Notes: generated from the sequence alone by a model not told the origin. A stretch of 64,000 nt of DNA from an uncultured bacterium (GCA_905214305.1 CAJMLK010000010.1:1-64000); one strand, 5' to 3'. Shown: positions 53,008 to 62,290, numbered from the stretch's first letter. Made by a program: numbers and translations.

Positions 53008-53096
53008 ACGTTCGTATGCTCCTGGCCCGTTTTGTGGCGAAGTGGAACCGCCCGAACGCCCTTGTACCCCAAGCCTGCTTGTGGCACAACACGGGC

Positions 53097-54221
53097 ATGC
53101 GACAGAAATTTTCCGCACTCCTGGTCCTTTGCCTCGGCATGCTCCTGTTCTCCCTTTCCGATGCCCGCGCCGATTTCTACAATGTGGGCTTTCGCACGCT
53201 TGGGCAGTGGGATGCCGAAAACGGTCTTCGTCTGGACGTAAATATCTGGTATCCCTCGGTGCGCCCCGCGCGCGATATCCAGTACGGCCCCTGGGAAATT
53301 TCAGCCGCCCGCGGGGGCAAGCCCGTGGATGGGCGTTTTCCGCTTATTCTGCTTTCGCACGACACCGCCGGATCACGCTTTTCCTACCATGACACGGCCG
53401 CGTGGCTGGCCGCCTGCGGCTTTGTGGTGGCGGCTCCCACCCATCCCGGCGACAATATGAACAATATGGACCAACTGCTCACCTGGGAGCAGCTTGAAAG
53501 CCGCGTACGAGAACTTTCGGGCCTTGTTTCCTTTTTGCTCAATGATGTGGAAACCGAACCCAGCATTGACCATGACCGTATCGGCGTTCTGGGTTTTGGC
53601 GCAGGCGGCACGGCGGCGCTGCTGCTGGGCGGCGCGCTTCCCGACTGTGAAGGCTGGAAAGACTATTGCGCGCAGGCCGGCAAGCACGACATGTACTGCA
53701 ATGTCTGGGCGCAAAACCGCATGGACGGCCTGTGCCGCAGCCTGCCCCTCACCAGAAGCCCCGCGGACACGCGCATCAAGGCTGTGGCTGCCGTTGCCCC
53801 CGGTTTTGGCATGCTCTTCGGACGGGAATCTTTCCGCTGGTTCTATCCGCCTCTGCTGCTTGTGGCGGCTGCCGGAGACAACCTGAACAAGGTTGCCCTG
53901 CATGCCCGCAAAATTTACGAATGTACCGGAAAAAAAGCCCGCTGGCTGGTGCTGGACAAGGCTGATGCCGGTGCGCTCATGGCCCCCTGCCCGCCCTCAC
54001 TGGCTGAGGAACTGCCCGAGCTCTGTCGCTCGGTGAGCGAGGAAGACAGAAAAGCCGTGCATAAGAACATGTTCGCCGCGTTGAGCGACTTTTTTCTGCA
54101 TTATCTCGGCAGTGGTAAAAACCTGCCCCATATACCAGCGCCGCCGGACCTCAGTCCGCCTCTGCCTCCAAAGCAGGAACCAGCCTCGGCCCCGGCGCAG
54201 CCGTCAAAACGCAAGCGGTAG
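53097..54221 (+). CDS. Exported alpha/beta hydrolase-like protein, degenerate active site
   Basis: 374 residues. Signal peptide (1 to about 26, LLVLCLGMLLFSLSDARA) and an alpha/beta hydrolase fold of the bacterial dienelactone hydrolase / PAF-acetylhydrolase type: FPLILLSHDTAGSRFSYHDTAAWLAA, AAPTHPGDN, HDRIGVLGFGAGGTAAL. The nucleophile elbow reads GFGAGG where relatives have GFSAGG, so Ser is replaced by Gly. The C-terminal His region reads KADAGALMAPCPP where relatives have AGHFDFLAPC, so His is lost too. Cys-rich loop ALPDCEGWKDYCAQAGKHDMYC. It may be a non-catalytic binding protein. Ribosome site weak; ATG at 53097 fits the signal peptide. Confidence 0.78.
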   Translation: MRQKFSALLVLCLGMLLFSLSDARADFYNVGFRTLGQWDAENGLRLDVNIWYPSVRPARDIQYGPWEISAARGGKPVDGRFPLILLSHDTAGSRFSYHDTAAWLAACGFVVAAPTHPGDNMNNMDQLLTWEQLESRVRELSGLVSFLLNDVETEPSIDHDRIGVLGFGAGGTAALLLGGALPDCEGWKDYCAQAGKHDMYCNVWAQNRMDGLCRSLPLTRSPADTRIKAVAAVAPGFGMLFGRESFRWFYPPLLLVAAAGDNLNKVALHARKIYECTGKKARWLVLDKADAGALMAPCPPSLAEELPELCRSVSEEDRKAVHKNMFAALSDFFLHYLGSGKNLPHIPAPPDLSPPLPPKQEPASAPAQPSKRKR

Positions 54222-54519
54222 CAATATCAGGCCTTTTTATCAACGGGCCATGTTCATACAGCCCATATCCTTGACAATTGTGCCGCCCCTTACTAAAGCT
54301 CTTTAAAGTGCGCTTGTTTTGCTGCCACACATTCATGACTGGTAAAATTATCAACTTGACTGTTTGGCCGTAACTAACGTTGCGGCAGGCGTTAAACAGG
54401 CGGACAGCGTTTTGCTTTGCTGCTGCCCCGGCATACGGGCAAGCGCTGTCATCATTTGTTTTTTTGCGCGAAACGGCCCTGGTTGCGTAGCGGCGCAACT
54501 TTTTCAGAGCAATGGAAAT

Positions 54520-55104
54520 ATGAACGGCATGAAGATACTGCCCCTTTGTATTCTGTGCCTCGTGCTTGCGGCAGTCGGGTCAGCCCCGTATGCCGCACAA
54601 ACGACGACAGCCCCCCAAAATGCAGCCGAGGTTGAAAACGCCTGGGTTGTCATGCCAGCAGGGGCCAGATCTGCATTTATGGGCATTCATGGCGGCACAA
54701 TGCCTGTCAGTCTGCTTGTCTATGGAGACGGCTCATCGCTGGTGACCTTTGTGGGCCGCACAGGCAACGATTTTCTTGATATGCTGCGACGCACCGACCT
54801 GCCAGTGCCAAGCCTGCTCAATGCCACGGCGCATAACGGAACCAGCGGCGGCGTGCTGCCCTCGGGCAAGTCCGGCGTACTTACGGCAGGCAACCCCAAC
54901 AGCAGCATACCCGTCTTTAATGTTACAGGAGAAAGACTATCCCACATGGACATGGCCCCGGGGCAATTGCAGCCCTTCGGTCTGTCGGACAAGCCTTTAT
55001 CCATTGAGGGGGAGGTCAGCAGGCCGACCCACCTTTCTCCCGCCAAGCAGTACAGGCTGTTTTTTCAGCCCCAGTACCTGCAGCCCCGCCGTCCTGTACG
55101 CTGA
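54520..55104 (+). CDS. Exported protein of unknown function
   Basis: 194 residues. Signal peptide (MNGMKILPLCILCLVLAAVGSAPYAA, cleavage near residue 27) followed by a compact domain with VENAWVVMPAGARSAFMGIHGGTMPVSLLVYGDGSSLVTFVGRTGNDFL. A Gly/Ser/Asn-rich loop and YRLFFQPQYLQPR come near the end. No catalytic motif is recognised. The ATG at 54520 has only a weak ribosome site (GGAAAT); the internal ATG at 54529 is possible. It is preceded by AT-rich DNA that could hold a promoter. Confidence 0.65.
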   Translation: MNGMKILPLCILCLVLAAVGSAPYAAQTTTAPQNAAEVENAWVVMPAGARSAFMGIHGGTMPVSLLVYGDGSSLVTFVGRTGNDFLDMLRRTDLPVPSLLNATAHNGTSGGVLPSGKSGVLTAGNPNSSIPVFNVTGERLSHMDMAPGQLQPFGLSDKPLSIEGEVSRPTHLSPAKQYRLFFQPQYLQPRRPVR

Positions 55105-55275
55105 CGGCAATCACGCGCCCACGAACCCTTGCCGGCTTTGTAGCCATTCCTTTTTTTCTTTCTTTCCTTTCCGTCGTGGGAATTATGGAGCAGAATATGC
55201 ACCTTTATAGAATAATTTGTAATTTATAGATATTACGCTAAATCAATCCAGAATAACCAGCCAGAGGAGCCGACT

Positions 55276-55680
55276 ATGTCACTTTCCAGTCATCAAAAGG
55301 CAATGGAAAGATTGTATACAGCCAGTGTATCACACGCCGCGTCCCGGCCTGCGCAAAAACTTTTTTCACAGGGTCTGAAGCACCTTTTGGAGAATTGCCC
55401 GGCCTTTGACGCGTGCGTAGATGAAGACAATCCCTTTTACCAGGAGTTTGTCCTACAACTGCAAACCAGCGTCTGCCTGGAAGAAGATTGCCTGAGCCTT
55501 TTCGAGTGCCTGGCAATCTTCTTTCGTTTGCGTCATATGGCCGCCAGCGGGGTTCCGCTCACCGACATCGAGCGCAAGGTTCTGCACTATTTTGAAACCT
55601 GCGGAGAATGGCAACCTCATGATGCCACCATTGTCAGCCTTTGGTACTGGTGGCGCATTCCCTTGCAGGCCACCCACTAG
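55276..55680 (+). CDS. Hypothetical protein
   Basis: 134 residues, mainly helical (MSLSSHQKAMERLYTASVSH, AQKLFSQGLKHLLENCPAFDACVDEDNPFYQEF, LFECLAIFFRLRHMAAS). Five Cys are present but no CxxC arrangement. No signal peptide. GAGGAG lies before the ATG, good support for a real gene. It is preceded by a very AT-rich stretch, a likely promoter. I recognise no family. A bidirectional terminator lies downstream at 55941. Confidence 0.7.
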   Translation: MSLSSHQKAMERLYTASVSHAASRPAQKLFSQGLKHLLENCPAFDACVDEDNPFYQEFVLQLQTSVCLEEDCLSLFECLAIFFRLRHMAASGVPLTDIERKVLHYFETCGEWQPHDATIVSLWYWWRIPLQATH

Positions 55681-55940
55681 AATCGTGTAAATCAGGACCG
55701 CTGCCAATGGGTACAAAAATATCCAGTACGTGCTTTTTCCATTGCCCGGCAACTATTGAAGCGGCCCAAGCTGCGGACAGTCCGCAAACTTCAGAGTACC
55801 TTCGAATGGCTCTTTTCCACGGATATTTCCTGTTCCCCGGCGTCGGCAGCCTTTTTCCGTAAGGGAATTCATCCCATACGACCTGCGCCGGAATCCGACA
55901 GTTTTTTGAGTCCATATCCGATTGTCACTACACCAAAAAC

Positions 55941-55979
55941 CGGGGCGCCGCTTGTTTGTACAAGCGGCGCCCCGTTTTT
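55941..55979. terminator. Bidirectional terminator
   Basis: A perfect 14-bp stem CGGGGCGCCGCTTG / CAAGCGGCGCCCCG with a 6-base loop, with TTTTT on the plus strand and AAAAAC on the left, which gives TTTTT on the minus strand. It separates the hypothetical gene from the convergent lactate operon. Confidence 0.85.
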
Positions 55980-55987
55980 ACGTGTCC

Positions 55988-56200
55988 TGTCAAGGCAGCT
56001 TCACTTTGAAATTGCTCTGGCGGCTGCGTGAGCAGTCACCCGCCGCAAAGGTGCAAGCGCAGCTTCAGCTGAAGACAGCAGAGCTATTTGCCTGCGCGGT
56101 CAAGCATCGAAGCGATGCGTGCCTTAAGCTTTGAGAAAGTGCATTCTCAAAGCCCTCTGCATCTGGAGCACTTAACTCGGTTCATTCGTTAACTGCTCCA
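55988..56200 (-). repeat. GAGC-ended intergenic repeat plus flanking inverted repeat
   Basis: Left hairpin relic CTTCACTTTGAAATTGCTCT, then the short-copy middle with GAAGACAGCAGAGC, and right end CTTTGAGAAAGTGCATTCTC. It is followed by an inverted GGAGCACTTAAC/GTTAACTGCTCC pair (56164-56199). Compared with 28656-28968 it lacks the inner segment of about 130 bp, so it shows where long and short forms differ. The gap 55681-56208 has no gene. Confidence 0.7.
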
Positions 56201-56208
56201 GGGCAAGC

Positions 56209-58359
56209 CTATTTCTTCAGGTTGTCGGCCAGCAGTTCCGAGATGTGATCAACCTTGATCTTCAGACCCTGCTTTTCAGCGCCGCCGCGAAGCTGCATGA
56301 CGCAGCCGGGGCAGTCCACCACCAGACGGTCGGCTCCGGTCGCCTTCATATTGTTGATTTTCTTTTCCAGAAGCTGCGCCGATATTTCGGGGAACTTCAC
56401 GGAATAGCTGCCGCCAAAGCCGCAGCAGACTTCTTCTTCCTCGCAGGGCACATACTCCGCCGCGTCAGCAATAAGCTCACGGGGGGCCTTTTTCACGCCC
56501 AGACCACGGCAGAGGTGGCACGAAGCGTGATAGGTGACCTTCTGCCCGGACTTGTGGAAGTCTTCAGGCTTGAGGCCCAGCACGTCATGGATGAAGGAGC
56601 TGAAGTCAATGACCTTGGCTGCAAACGCCTGGCCTTCCACCACGGCGTAGTCCTTGTCCAGTATCTGCGGATAATGGTGCTTCAGGTGGCCTGCGCAACT
56701 GGCGCAGAGCGTGATGATGTAGTCATAGTTGCCGCCGCGGAAGGCCGCGATGTTCTGCTTTGCCACATCAATGGAGGTCTTGCGCTGGCCCATCATTTCA
56801 AGGGGCAGACCGCAGCAGGACTGCTCCAGGGGGAATTCCACCGCCACATTTTTGGCGGCAAGAATTTTCACGCAGGCTTCCAGCTGCTCGGGGTAGATGA
56901 AGTCCTGAGCGCAGCCGCTGAAGATGGCCACACGCATGGTGGGGTTCTGCACCCTGGGCGCGATTTCGGGCCAGCGATCACGGAAGGACTTGCTGGCAAT
57001 GGCGGGCAGCGCCTTGAAGTTGTGCTTGCCCATAAACACTGCGGGCAGGTGACGCTGGAACTGCGTTCCACGCGTAAAGGGCTTCTGGGCAAAGCTTGCA
57101 AACTTGAGCAGCCGGTGGAAGAGCTTGCGGTTCTTCATGACGGCCGACAGCAGGTTGGCTTCGATGGGTGCGCCCTGCTCCTCGTTGAGGCGGGCACGGA
57201 TTTCGCGAATGAGGCGCGGCAGCTCGATGCCGCCAGCGCAGACATTGGCGCACGATTCGCAGCCCATGCAGTTCTGGCTCAGGATGCGCGCACGTTCCTT
57301 GCCGTGGAAGAAGTAGGTAAGAATAAGGCCGATGGCGCCAATGTAGATGTAGCCCATCTTGTGGCCGCCCACCAGACGGTACACGGGGCAGACGTTGGCG
57401 CAGGCGCCGCAGCGCACGCAGCGGAAAATCTGCTTGAACAGCGGATCTTTCGCAATCTCGGTACGTCCGTTGTCCAGAAAGACCACATGCATGATCTTTT
57501 TGTCATCGGCATTGGCCGCGCAGGGTCCGGCGCCGCACATGAAGGTGACATACGAGGTGATGCGCTGGGCAGTGGCGTTGCGGGGCAGCACCAGCAGGGC
57601 GGTAAGCGCGTCGTCCAGCTTGGCCACGAGCTTGTCCAGACCGGCAATGGCGACATGCACGCGCGGCAGCGTGGTGACCATGCGGGCGTTGCCCTCGTTG
57701 GTCACGGTAGATACCGAGCCGTTTTCGGCCACGGCGAAGTTACAGCCGCTGATGCCCATGTCGGCAGCAATAAACTTGCGGCGCAGCTGCACGCGGGCCA
57801 CCTTGACCAGATGCTGCACGTCCGAATCCTGTTTCACGCCGGTGGCTTTGGTGAAGTCGTCGGCAACCTGATAGCGCGAAAGGTGGATGGCGGGCATGAC
57901 CATGTGGGAGGGGCCTTCGTGCCGCAACTGGATGATCCATTCGCCGAGGTCGGTTTCATCCACAATGAGACCCTGAGCCTCAAGAGCGGGATTCAACTCG
58001 ATTTCTTCAGCCGTCATGGACTTGGATTTCACCACGCGCTTGACGTTGTTTTCCCGGGCAATGCGCGCAATGATCTCGTTGGCTTCGGCAGCAGTGGCGG
58101 CGCGGTGCACATGCACGCCACGCTTTTCGGCTTCGGCCTTGAACTGGGAATACAGTTCTTCCATATGCTGACAGGCGTAGTCCTTGGCATCGGCCACCTG
58201 TGCAATAAGAGCGCGCTCGTCCACTTCCTTGAACACGGCTTCGCGGTTGGCGCGATAGGCCACGGCGAAGGTGTCGAGAGTGCGGCGCAGGAATTCGTCA
58301 TTCAGAGCTTCGTCCAGCTCCTTGTGGTAGCCGGAACTGCTTTTAAGGGCGTCATGCAT
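56209..58359 (-). CDS. LUD-Fe-S-CCG fusion subunit of lactate oxidation (LutB-LutA/LldH-like)
   Basis: 716 residues. It fuses a LutB-like part (LUD domain about 60-300) to a LutA-like CCG part (about 475-700). Two [4Fe-4S] ferredoxin motifs: C314, C317, C320, C324 and C364, C367, C370, C374. The CCG domain has SGCAQDF, QSCCGLPLE, CASCAGHLKHHY, ASCHLCRG, CCGFGG and CPGC. In D. vulgaris a similar fused protein (LldH) lies with LldG beside lactate permease and acetate kinase genes (from memory). Role: electron transfer from L-lactate oxidation, with LutC. It starts 3 bp past lutC. It is the last gene of the operon; its TAG precedes the repeat at 55988. Confidence 0.9.
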   Translation of the reverse strand: MHDALKSSSGYHKELDEALNDEFLRRTLDTFAVAYRANREAVFKEVDERALIAQVADAKDYACQHMEELYSQFKAEAEKRGVHVHRAATAAEANEIIARIARENNVKRVVKSKSMTAEEIELNPALEAQGLIVDETDLGEWIIQLRHEGPSHMVMPAIHLSRYQVADDFTKATGVKQDSDVQHLVKVARVQLRRKFIAADMGISGCNFAVAENGSVSTVTNEGNARMVTTLPRVHVAIAGLDKLVAKLDDALTALLVLPRNATAQRITSYVTFMCGAGPCAANADDKKIMHVVFLDNGRTEIAKDPLFKQIFRCVRCGACANVCPVYRLVGGHKMGYIYIGAIGLILTYFFHGKERARILSQNCMGCESCANVCAGGIELPRLIREIRARLNEEQGAPIEANLLSAVMKNRKLFHRLLKFASFAQKPFTRGTQFQRHLPAVFMGKHNFKALPAIASKSFRDRWPEIAPRVQNPTMRVAIFSGCAQDFIYPEQLEACVKILAAKNVAVEFPLEQSCCGLPLEMMGQRKTSIDVAKQNIAAFRGGNYDYIITLCASCAGHLKHHYPQILDKDYAVVEGQAFAAKVIDFSSFIHDVLGLKPEDFHKSGQKVTYHASCHLCRGLGVKKAPRELIADAAEYVPCEEEEVCCGFGGSYSVKFPEISAQLLEKKINNMKATGADRLVVDCPGCVMQLRGGAEKQGLKIKVDHISELLADNLKK

Positions 58360-58362
58360 GGG

Positions 58363-58995
58363 TTAGTCCTCCAGAAGAATGATGTGGAGTTCCAGCGGGC
58401 CATGTACGCCCACGGCTGCCACACGTTCAATATCAGCCGTGCGGCTGGGACCCGTCACCAAAGTGGTATAGGTGGCCGGGGCCGAGTTCATGCGCTCACG
58501 CAAAAACTGGGCAATGGACGGCAGATCGGGGTAAATATCGGACTTGCGCAAAAGAATCATGGACACTTCAGAAATCATGCCCGTCAGGCGCACGTCTTCG
58601 CTGTCGGTGTTCAGCATGCAGGTGGCGCTGGCCGCAACACCCACAATGCCCGTGGAAAGGCCCACATCAATGCCGGCGAGGTAGTTGCGCAGCCCTTCGC
58701 GAATGCAAAGAAAGCCCTTTTCCTCACAGGCCGCAGCCAGAGAGGCAAAGTCCGCATCGTTGAGCTCGGGGGCTGCAACAACACGCTGCACACGGGTAGG
58801 CACGTTGTTGGGGCTCAGGGGGCCTTGCGCAGTGCCGGGTTCATCAGCCAGAATTTCAGCAGGGGCCTTGCCGGCGCACACGTCCACAACATATTGCAGG
58901 GCCGCGGCCATGGTGGGCACTTCCTGCACCACTGCGCTGACCGCCGCGGCCTTGGCGGCAAAGGCTTCGACCAGTTCCTGGTTCACAGGGGGCAT
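58363..58995 (-). CDS. lutC: LutC/LldG-like LUD protein
   Basis: 210 residues. LUD-domain protein that partners the Fe-S LutAB subunits in L-lactate oxidation to pyruvate. Features: AGKAPAEILADEPG, FLCIREGLRNYLAGIDVGLSTGIVGVAASATCMLN (core of the family), SEDVRLTGMISEVSMILLRKSDIYPDL and VTGPSRTADIERVAAVGVHGPLELHIILLED (C-terminal signature GPSRTADIE...GVHGP). AAGGAG precedes the ATG at 58995; the open frame extends 8 codons upstream. It is 85 bp after the Fe-S dehydrogenase subunit and 3 bp before the fusion protein. Confidence 0.93.
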   Translation of the reverse strand: MPPVNQELVEAFAAKAAAVSAVVQEVPTMAAALQYVVDVCAGKAPAEILADEPGTAQGPLSPNNVPTRVQRVVAAPELNDADFASLAAACEEKGFLCIREGLRNYLAGIDVGLSTGIVGVAASATCMLNTDSEDVRLTGMISEVSMILLRKSDIYPDLPSIAQFLRERMNSAPATYTTLVTGPSRTADIERVAAVGVHGPLELHIILLED

Positions 58996-59080
58996 AAGGA
59001 TTCTCCTTTCGGTCATCATGATTACGCGGCCATGCCGCGCCGCTCCGGCGGAAAAATGCTTTCCGCCGGAGCGGCCATTT

Positions 59081-60376
59081 TTATCTCAGGCTTTCAGCGT
59101 ATATTTCAACGGTATGTTTGACGCGCACACGGTCTTTGTTGTGCGAGAGCACGTCTTCAAGCTGCATCATGCAGGCGGGGCAGCCCGCAGCCACAACCTC
59201 GGCCCCGGAGGACACCACGTTGTCGCGCTTGCGCTGGCCTATCTTGCGTGAATAGTCATAATGGAAAAGGTTGAACGAGCCGCCGCAGCCACAGCAGCGG
59301 TCAGCTTCGGCCATTTCCACCACCTTGTAGGCGGGGTTGGCCGCCATGACGGCGCGGGGCTGGCCCACGACGCCCAGGGATTTCTTGAGATGGCAGGAAT
59401 CGTGGTAGGTCACTGTGGTGGCATTGCCCGCCGGAGCTTCGGCAGGCTGCACCTTGAGCACATCCACAAGAAAGGCGTTGATGTCCATGGCCTTGGCAGC
59501 AAGCTGCTCGGCCTTGCGCAGTTCCACGGCGCCCAGGCGTCCGGCATAGCGGGGCCAGAGTTCCTTGATGGTGGAAGTGCAGGAACCACAGGGGCTGAGA
59601 ATATAATCAAAGTCCGCGCCGTCAAGAGCGCGCAGGTTGACCTTCATCTGCTTGACCATGCCGTCGGCATCGCCGGAAGACAGGGCGGGGATGCCACAGC
59701 AGGTCAGCCCCTTGGGCATGAACACCGCCACCTTGTGGTGACGCAGCACCTTGAGGCAGGCTTCAGCCATGTCAACATACATCTTGTCGCCCATGCAGCC
59801 CGGATAGAAAGCCACCTTGATGCCGCCAGCCGGGCGACGCTCGTCGAGCGCGCCATGACGGACGTGCAGCGGCTTTTTTGCCAGCGGGCGCATATGGCGG
59901 TCACCCAGCATGAAGTTCAGCATGGGCGCGCACACCGTGCCCTGAGCAGAACCTGTGCTGCGGAAGATCAAGCCCTGAACCGGAGCGCCCATGCGCATGG
60001 CAAGGTTGAACACGCCAGGCTGCGGCAGCACCGCGCGGAAGATCATTTTCTTGACCGGGTGCAGGCCCAGATAGGCATTGACGATTTCCCGCGCTTCCAT
60101 AAACACGTCCATGATCTGGACACCGGGAGGGCAGGACGCCTGACAGGAGCCGCACAAAAGGCAGCGGCCCAGCTTGTCGGCCACAGCTTCGGGGTCCTGA
60201 ATCATTTCATGGGCAAGATTGTCGATGAGCGCCAGCTTGCCGCGCGCCACGTCGGCCTCCATACCGGAAGCGCCGAACATGGGGCACACGGCCTGGCACA
60301 TGCCGCATTTCATGCAGGCCGTGACTCTGTCGTCCAGCGCCATGAGGCGCTGGGCCAGTTCGTGCAGATTACTCAT
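59081..60376 (-). CDS. Fe-S/CCG subunit of FAD-linked lactate dehydrogenase (GlcF-like)
   Basis: 431 residues. It accepts electrons from the FAD subunit. Two ferredoxin-type motifs: C21, C24, C27, C31 (CMKCGMCQAVC) and C72, C75, C78, C82 (CLLCGSCQASC). Two CCG domains follow: FYPGCMGDKMYVD, LTCCGIPALSSGD, CGSCTSTIKELW and HDSCHLKKSLG, RCCGCGGSFN, CPACMMQLE. Homologous to glycolate oxidase GlcF and to the D. vulgaris iron-sulfur partner of D-lactate dehydrogenase. The start MSNLHELAQRL at 60376 lies 9 bp past the FAD subunit gene. Confidence 0.92.
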   Translation of the reverse strand: MSNLHELAQRLMALDDRVTACMKCGMCQAVCPMFGASGMEADVARGKLALIDNLAHEMIQDPEAVADKLGRCLLCGSCQASCPPGVQIMDVFMEAREIVNAYLGLHPVKKMIFRAVLPQPGVFNLAMRMGAPVQGLIFRSTGSAQGTVCAPMLNFMLGDRHMRPLAKKPLHVRHGALDERRPAGGIKVAFYPGCMGDKMYVDMAEACLKVLRHHKVAVFMPKGLTCCGIPALSSGDADGMVKQMKVNLRALDGADFDYILSPCGSCTSTIKELWPRYAGRLGAVELRKAEQLAAKAMDINAFLVDVLKVQPAEAPAGNATTVTYHDSCHLKKSLGVVGQPRAVMAANPAYKVVEMAEADRCCGCGGSFNLFHYDYSRKIGQRKRDNVVSSGAEVVAAGCPACMMQLEDVLSHNKDRVRVKHTVEIYAESLR

Positions 60377-60385
60377 GTAAGGCTC

Positions 60386-61771
60386 CTAGATTCCCACCAG
60401 CTTGGTGGCGTTGAACAGGCCCTTGGGGTCAAGGGCGCGACGCAGCCGCTGAGAGAACAGAATGGTGCCGCGCGAAGTTTCTTTTTCCATCCACTTGGCC
60501 TTGGCCGTGCCGATGCCGTGCTCGCCCGAAAGCGTGCCGTGCAGCTTGAGGGCCACATCGAACATTTCGTCAATGGCCTCTTCCACGCGGTGGAACTCGT
60601 CCTTGTCGCGCTTGTCGCACAGGAAGGTGGGGTGCAGGTTGCCGTCACCGGCGTGACCAAACGTACCGACCTCAACCTTGTACTTGGCCGCGATTTCGTT
60701 AACGGCCCTCATCATGGCAGGGATCTGCGAGCGCGGCACGGTGGCGTCTTCAAGCACGGTGGTGGGACGGCAGCGGGCCAGCACGGGCAGGGCCATGCGG
60801 CGGGCTTCCCACAGCTTGAACTTTTCTTCGGCGTCCTTGGGCACGTGCACGGCAGTGGCGCGGTTGGCCTTGAGCACGCGCTCCACGGCTTCGGCGTCAT
60901 CAGCGACCTGAGCGGGATGACCGTCCACTTCGATGAGCAGAATGGCCCCGGCTTCACGCGGCAGACCGGCCTTGGTGAAGTCGTCCACGCGCACGATGGT
61001 GTTGTTGTCCAGAAATTCCAGCGTACAGGGCACAACGTGGGCGGCAATAATGCCCGCCACAGCTTCGGCGGCGTCCTGCACATTTTCAAACACGGCCATG
61101 AGCGCCTTGGAAGCCTTCGGCGGGGGCACAAGCTTGAGAATGGCCTGGGAGATAATGCCAAGCGTGCCTTCGGACTGCACCATCATGCCAGCCAGGTTGT
61201 AGCCGGTAACGCACTTGACCGTGCGCGAGCCGGACTTGACCATCTCGCCGGTGGCGTCAAAAAATTCGATGCCCATCAGATAGTCTTTGGTAACGCCGTA
61301 CTTGAGACCGCGCAGGCCGCCCGCGTTTTCAGCGATGTTGCCGCCGATGGTCGACACGGCCTGAGAACCCGGATCCGGGGGATAGAACAGATTTTTCTTC
61401 GCCACTTCGGCGGCGAACTGGGCAGTGATGACGCCCGGCTCCACCACGGCATAAAGGTCGTCGGAATTGATCTCGAGAATGCGGTTAAGCCCGGTGGTCA
61501 GAATGACCACAGAGTCGGAGCTGTCGGGAATGGTGCCGCCGGAAAGGTTGGTTCCCGCGCCGCGCACGGTCATGGGCAGACCGTTGTCATACAGTTTCTT
61601 GACACACACACCCAACTGCTCGGCAGAGGTGGGGCGCAGCACAAGAGCAGGAACCACGGGGGTCAGCACTGCCGAGTCATACGAATAGCTCTGCCGGTCA
61701 GCTTCGGAGCTGAACACGTTTTCCTTGCCGATGAGGTCTTCAAAATCCCTGATCAACGCCTGGCTTGCCAT
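60386..61771 (-). CDS. glcD: FAD-linked D-lactate/glycolate dehydrogenase subunit
   Basis: 461 residues of the GlcD/Dld family. Two-electron oxidation of D-lactate (or glycolate) to pyruvate (glyoxylate) with FAD, passing electrons to the Fe-S subunit next door. The PP-loop FAD domain has ALVLRPTSAEQLGVCV and GAGTNLSGGTIPDSSDSVVILTTGL. The C-terminal oxidase domain has TFGHAGDGNLHP and TLSGEHGIGTAKAKW, with FAD-contacting residues conserved. AAGGAGG lies 5 nt before the ATG. First gene of the operon; D-lactate and L-lactate routes appear united here. The lactate permease, Pta and AckA are not in the window. Confidence 0.93.
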   Translation of the reverse strand: MASQALIRDFEDLIGKENVFSSEADRQSYSYDSAVLTPVVPALVLRPTSAEQLGVCVKKLYDNGLPMTVRGAGTNLSGGTIPDSSDSVVILTTGLNRILEINSDDLYAVVEPGVITAQFAAEVAKKNLFYPPDPGSQAVSTIGGNIAENAGGLRGLKYGVTKDYLMGIEFFDATGEMVKSGSRTVKCVTGYNLAGMMVQSEGTLGIISQAILKLVPPPKASKALMAVFENVQDAAEAVAGIIAAHVVPCTLEFLDNNTIVRVDDFTKAGLPREAGAILLIEVDGHPAQVADDAEAVERVLKANRATAVHVPKDAEEKFKLWEARRMALPVLARCRPTTVLEDATVPRSQIPAMMRAVNEIAAKYKVEVGTFGHAGDGNLHPTFLCDKRDKDEFHRVEEAIDEMFDVALKLHGTLSGEHGIGTAKAKWMEKETSRGTILFSQRLRRALDPKGLFNATKLVGI

Positions 61772-62054
61772 GTGGCCTCCTTAGAACATCTGTAATGGTG
61801 GAGGGCGCAGCCCGCGCGCCCCACGCGCCAGCCCGGACATGCCGGACACATGTGCGGCCGGTTGTCCAGCCGGTCAGCTTTTCTACAAGAATAAAGTCAT
61901 ATATCTGCGATTGCCAGCCTTGCATAGGGGATAAGCCCAAAAACTTTGGTATCACTATCAGACCTCGGTACTGCCCCTTGCGTTTTCGCAAAAACAAGCT
62001 CGCGAAAAATCAGCACCAACCGGAAATAAAAATATTTTTGAAAGGATAAAACTC

Positions 62055-62111
62055 GTGGGCAGAAAAAAGAAAGAGAAAAAAATCACCCCTCAGAAGCCAC
62101 GCCGCGCCTGA
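62055..62111 (+). CDS. Possible 18-residue lysine-rich peptide
   Basis: A GTG at 62055 is preceded by AAAGGA at an 8-nt spacing and opens a frame of 18 codons, MGRKKKEKKITPQKPRRA, ending in TGA. Nine basic residues. It may be a small basic protein or a chance frame; no homologue is known to me. Confidence 0.2.
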   Translation: MGRKKKEKKITPQKPRRA

Positions 62112-62209
62112 AGCAGCCCCCTGCACAGAACACGCGGAAGCAGGGGCAGATCATGCATCAAAGGCAGGTTATGCATCAGGCAAGTTCACTTCTCCGCGTG
62201 AATTAGCCT

Positions 62210-62290
62210 GAAAAACCTGCCGGAAAATGCGTTGGGGCAGAACTTTTCCCTGCCGCAAGCGGGCTTTTCAAGTGTTCACTGCCTTCATGC
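62210..62290. repeat. Partial intergenic repeat
   Basis: It contains AAAACCTGCCGGAAAATGCG, GGGGCAGAACTTTTCCCTGCCGC and AGCGGGCTTTTCAAGTGTTCA, echoing the 9781-9835 part of the cluster at 9701-9868. Confidence 0.45.

Noticed and set aside
56245..61795. Very long plus-strand open frames opposite the lactate operon (to 958 residues).
   Set aside because: They mirror well-supported minus-strand genes with clear motifs and ribosome sites; they are antisense shadows caused by G+C-rich codon bias.
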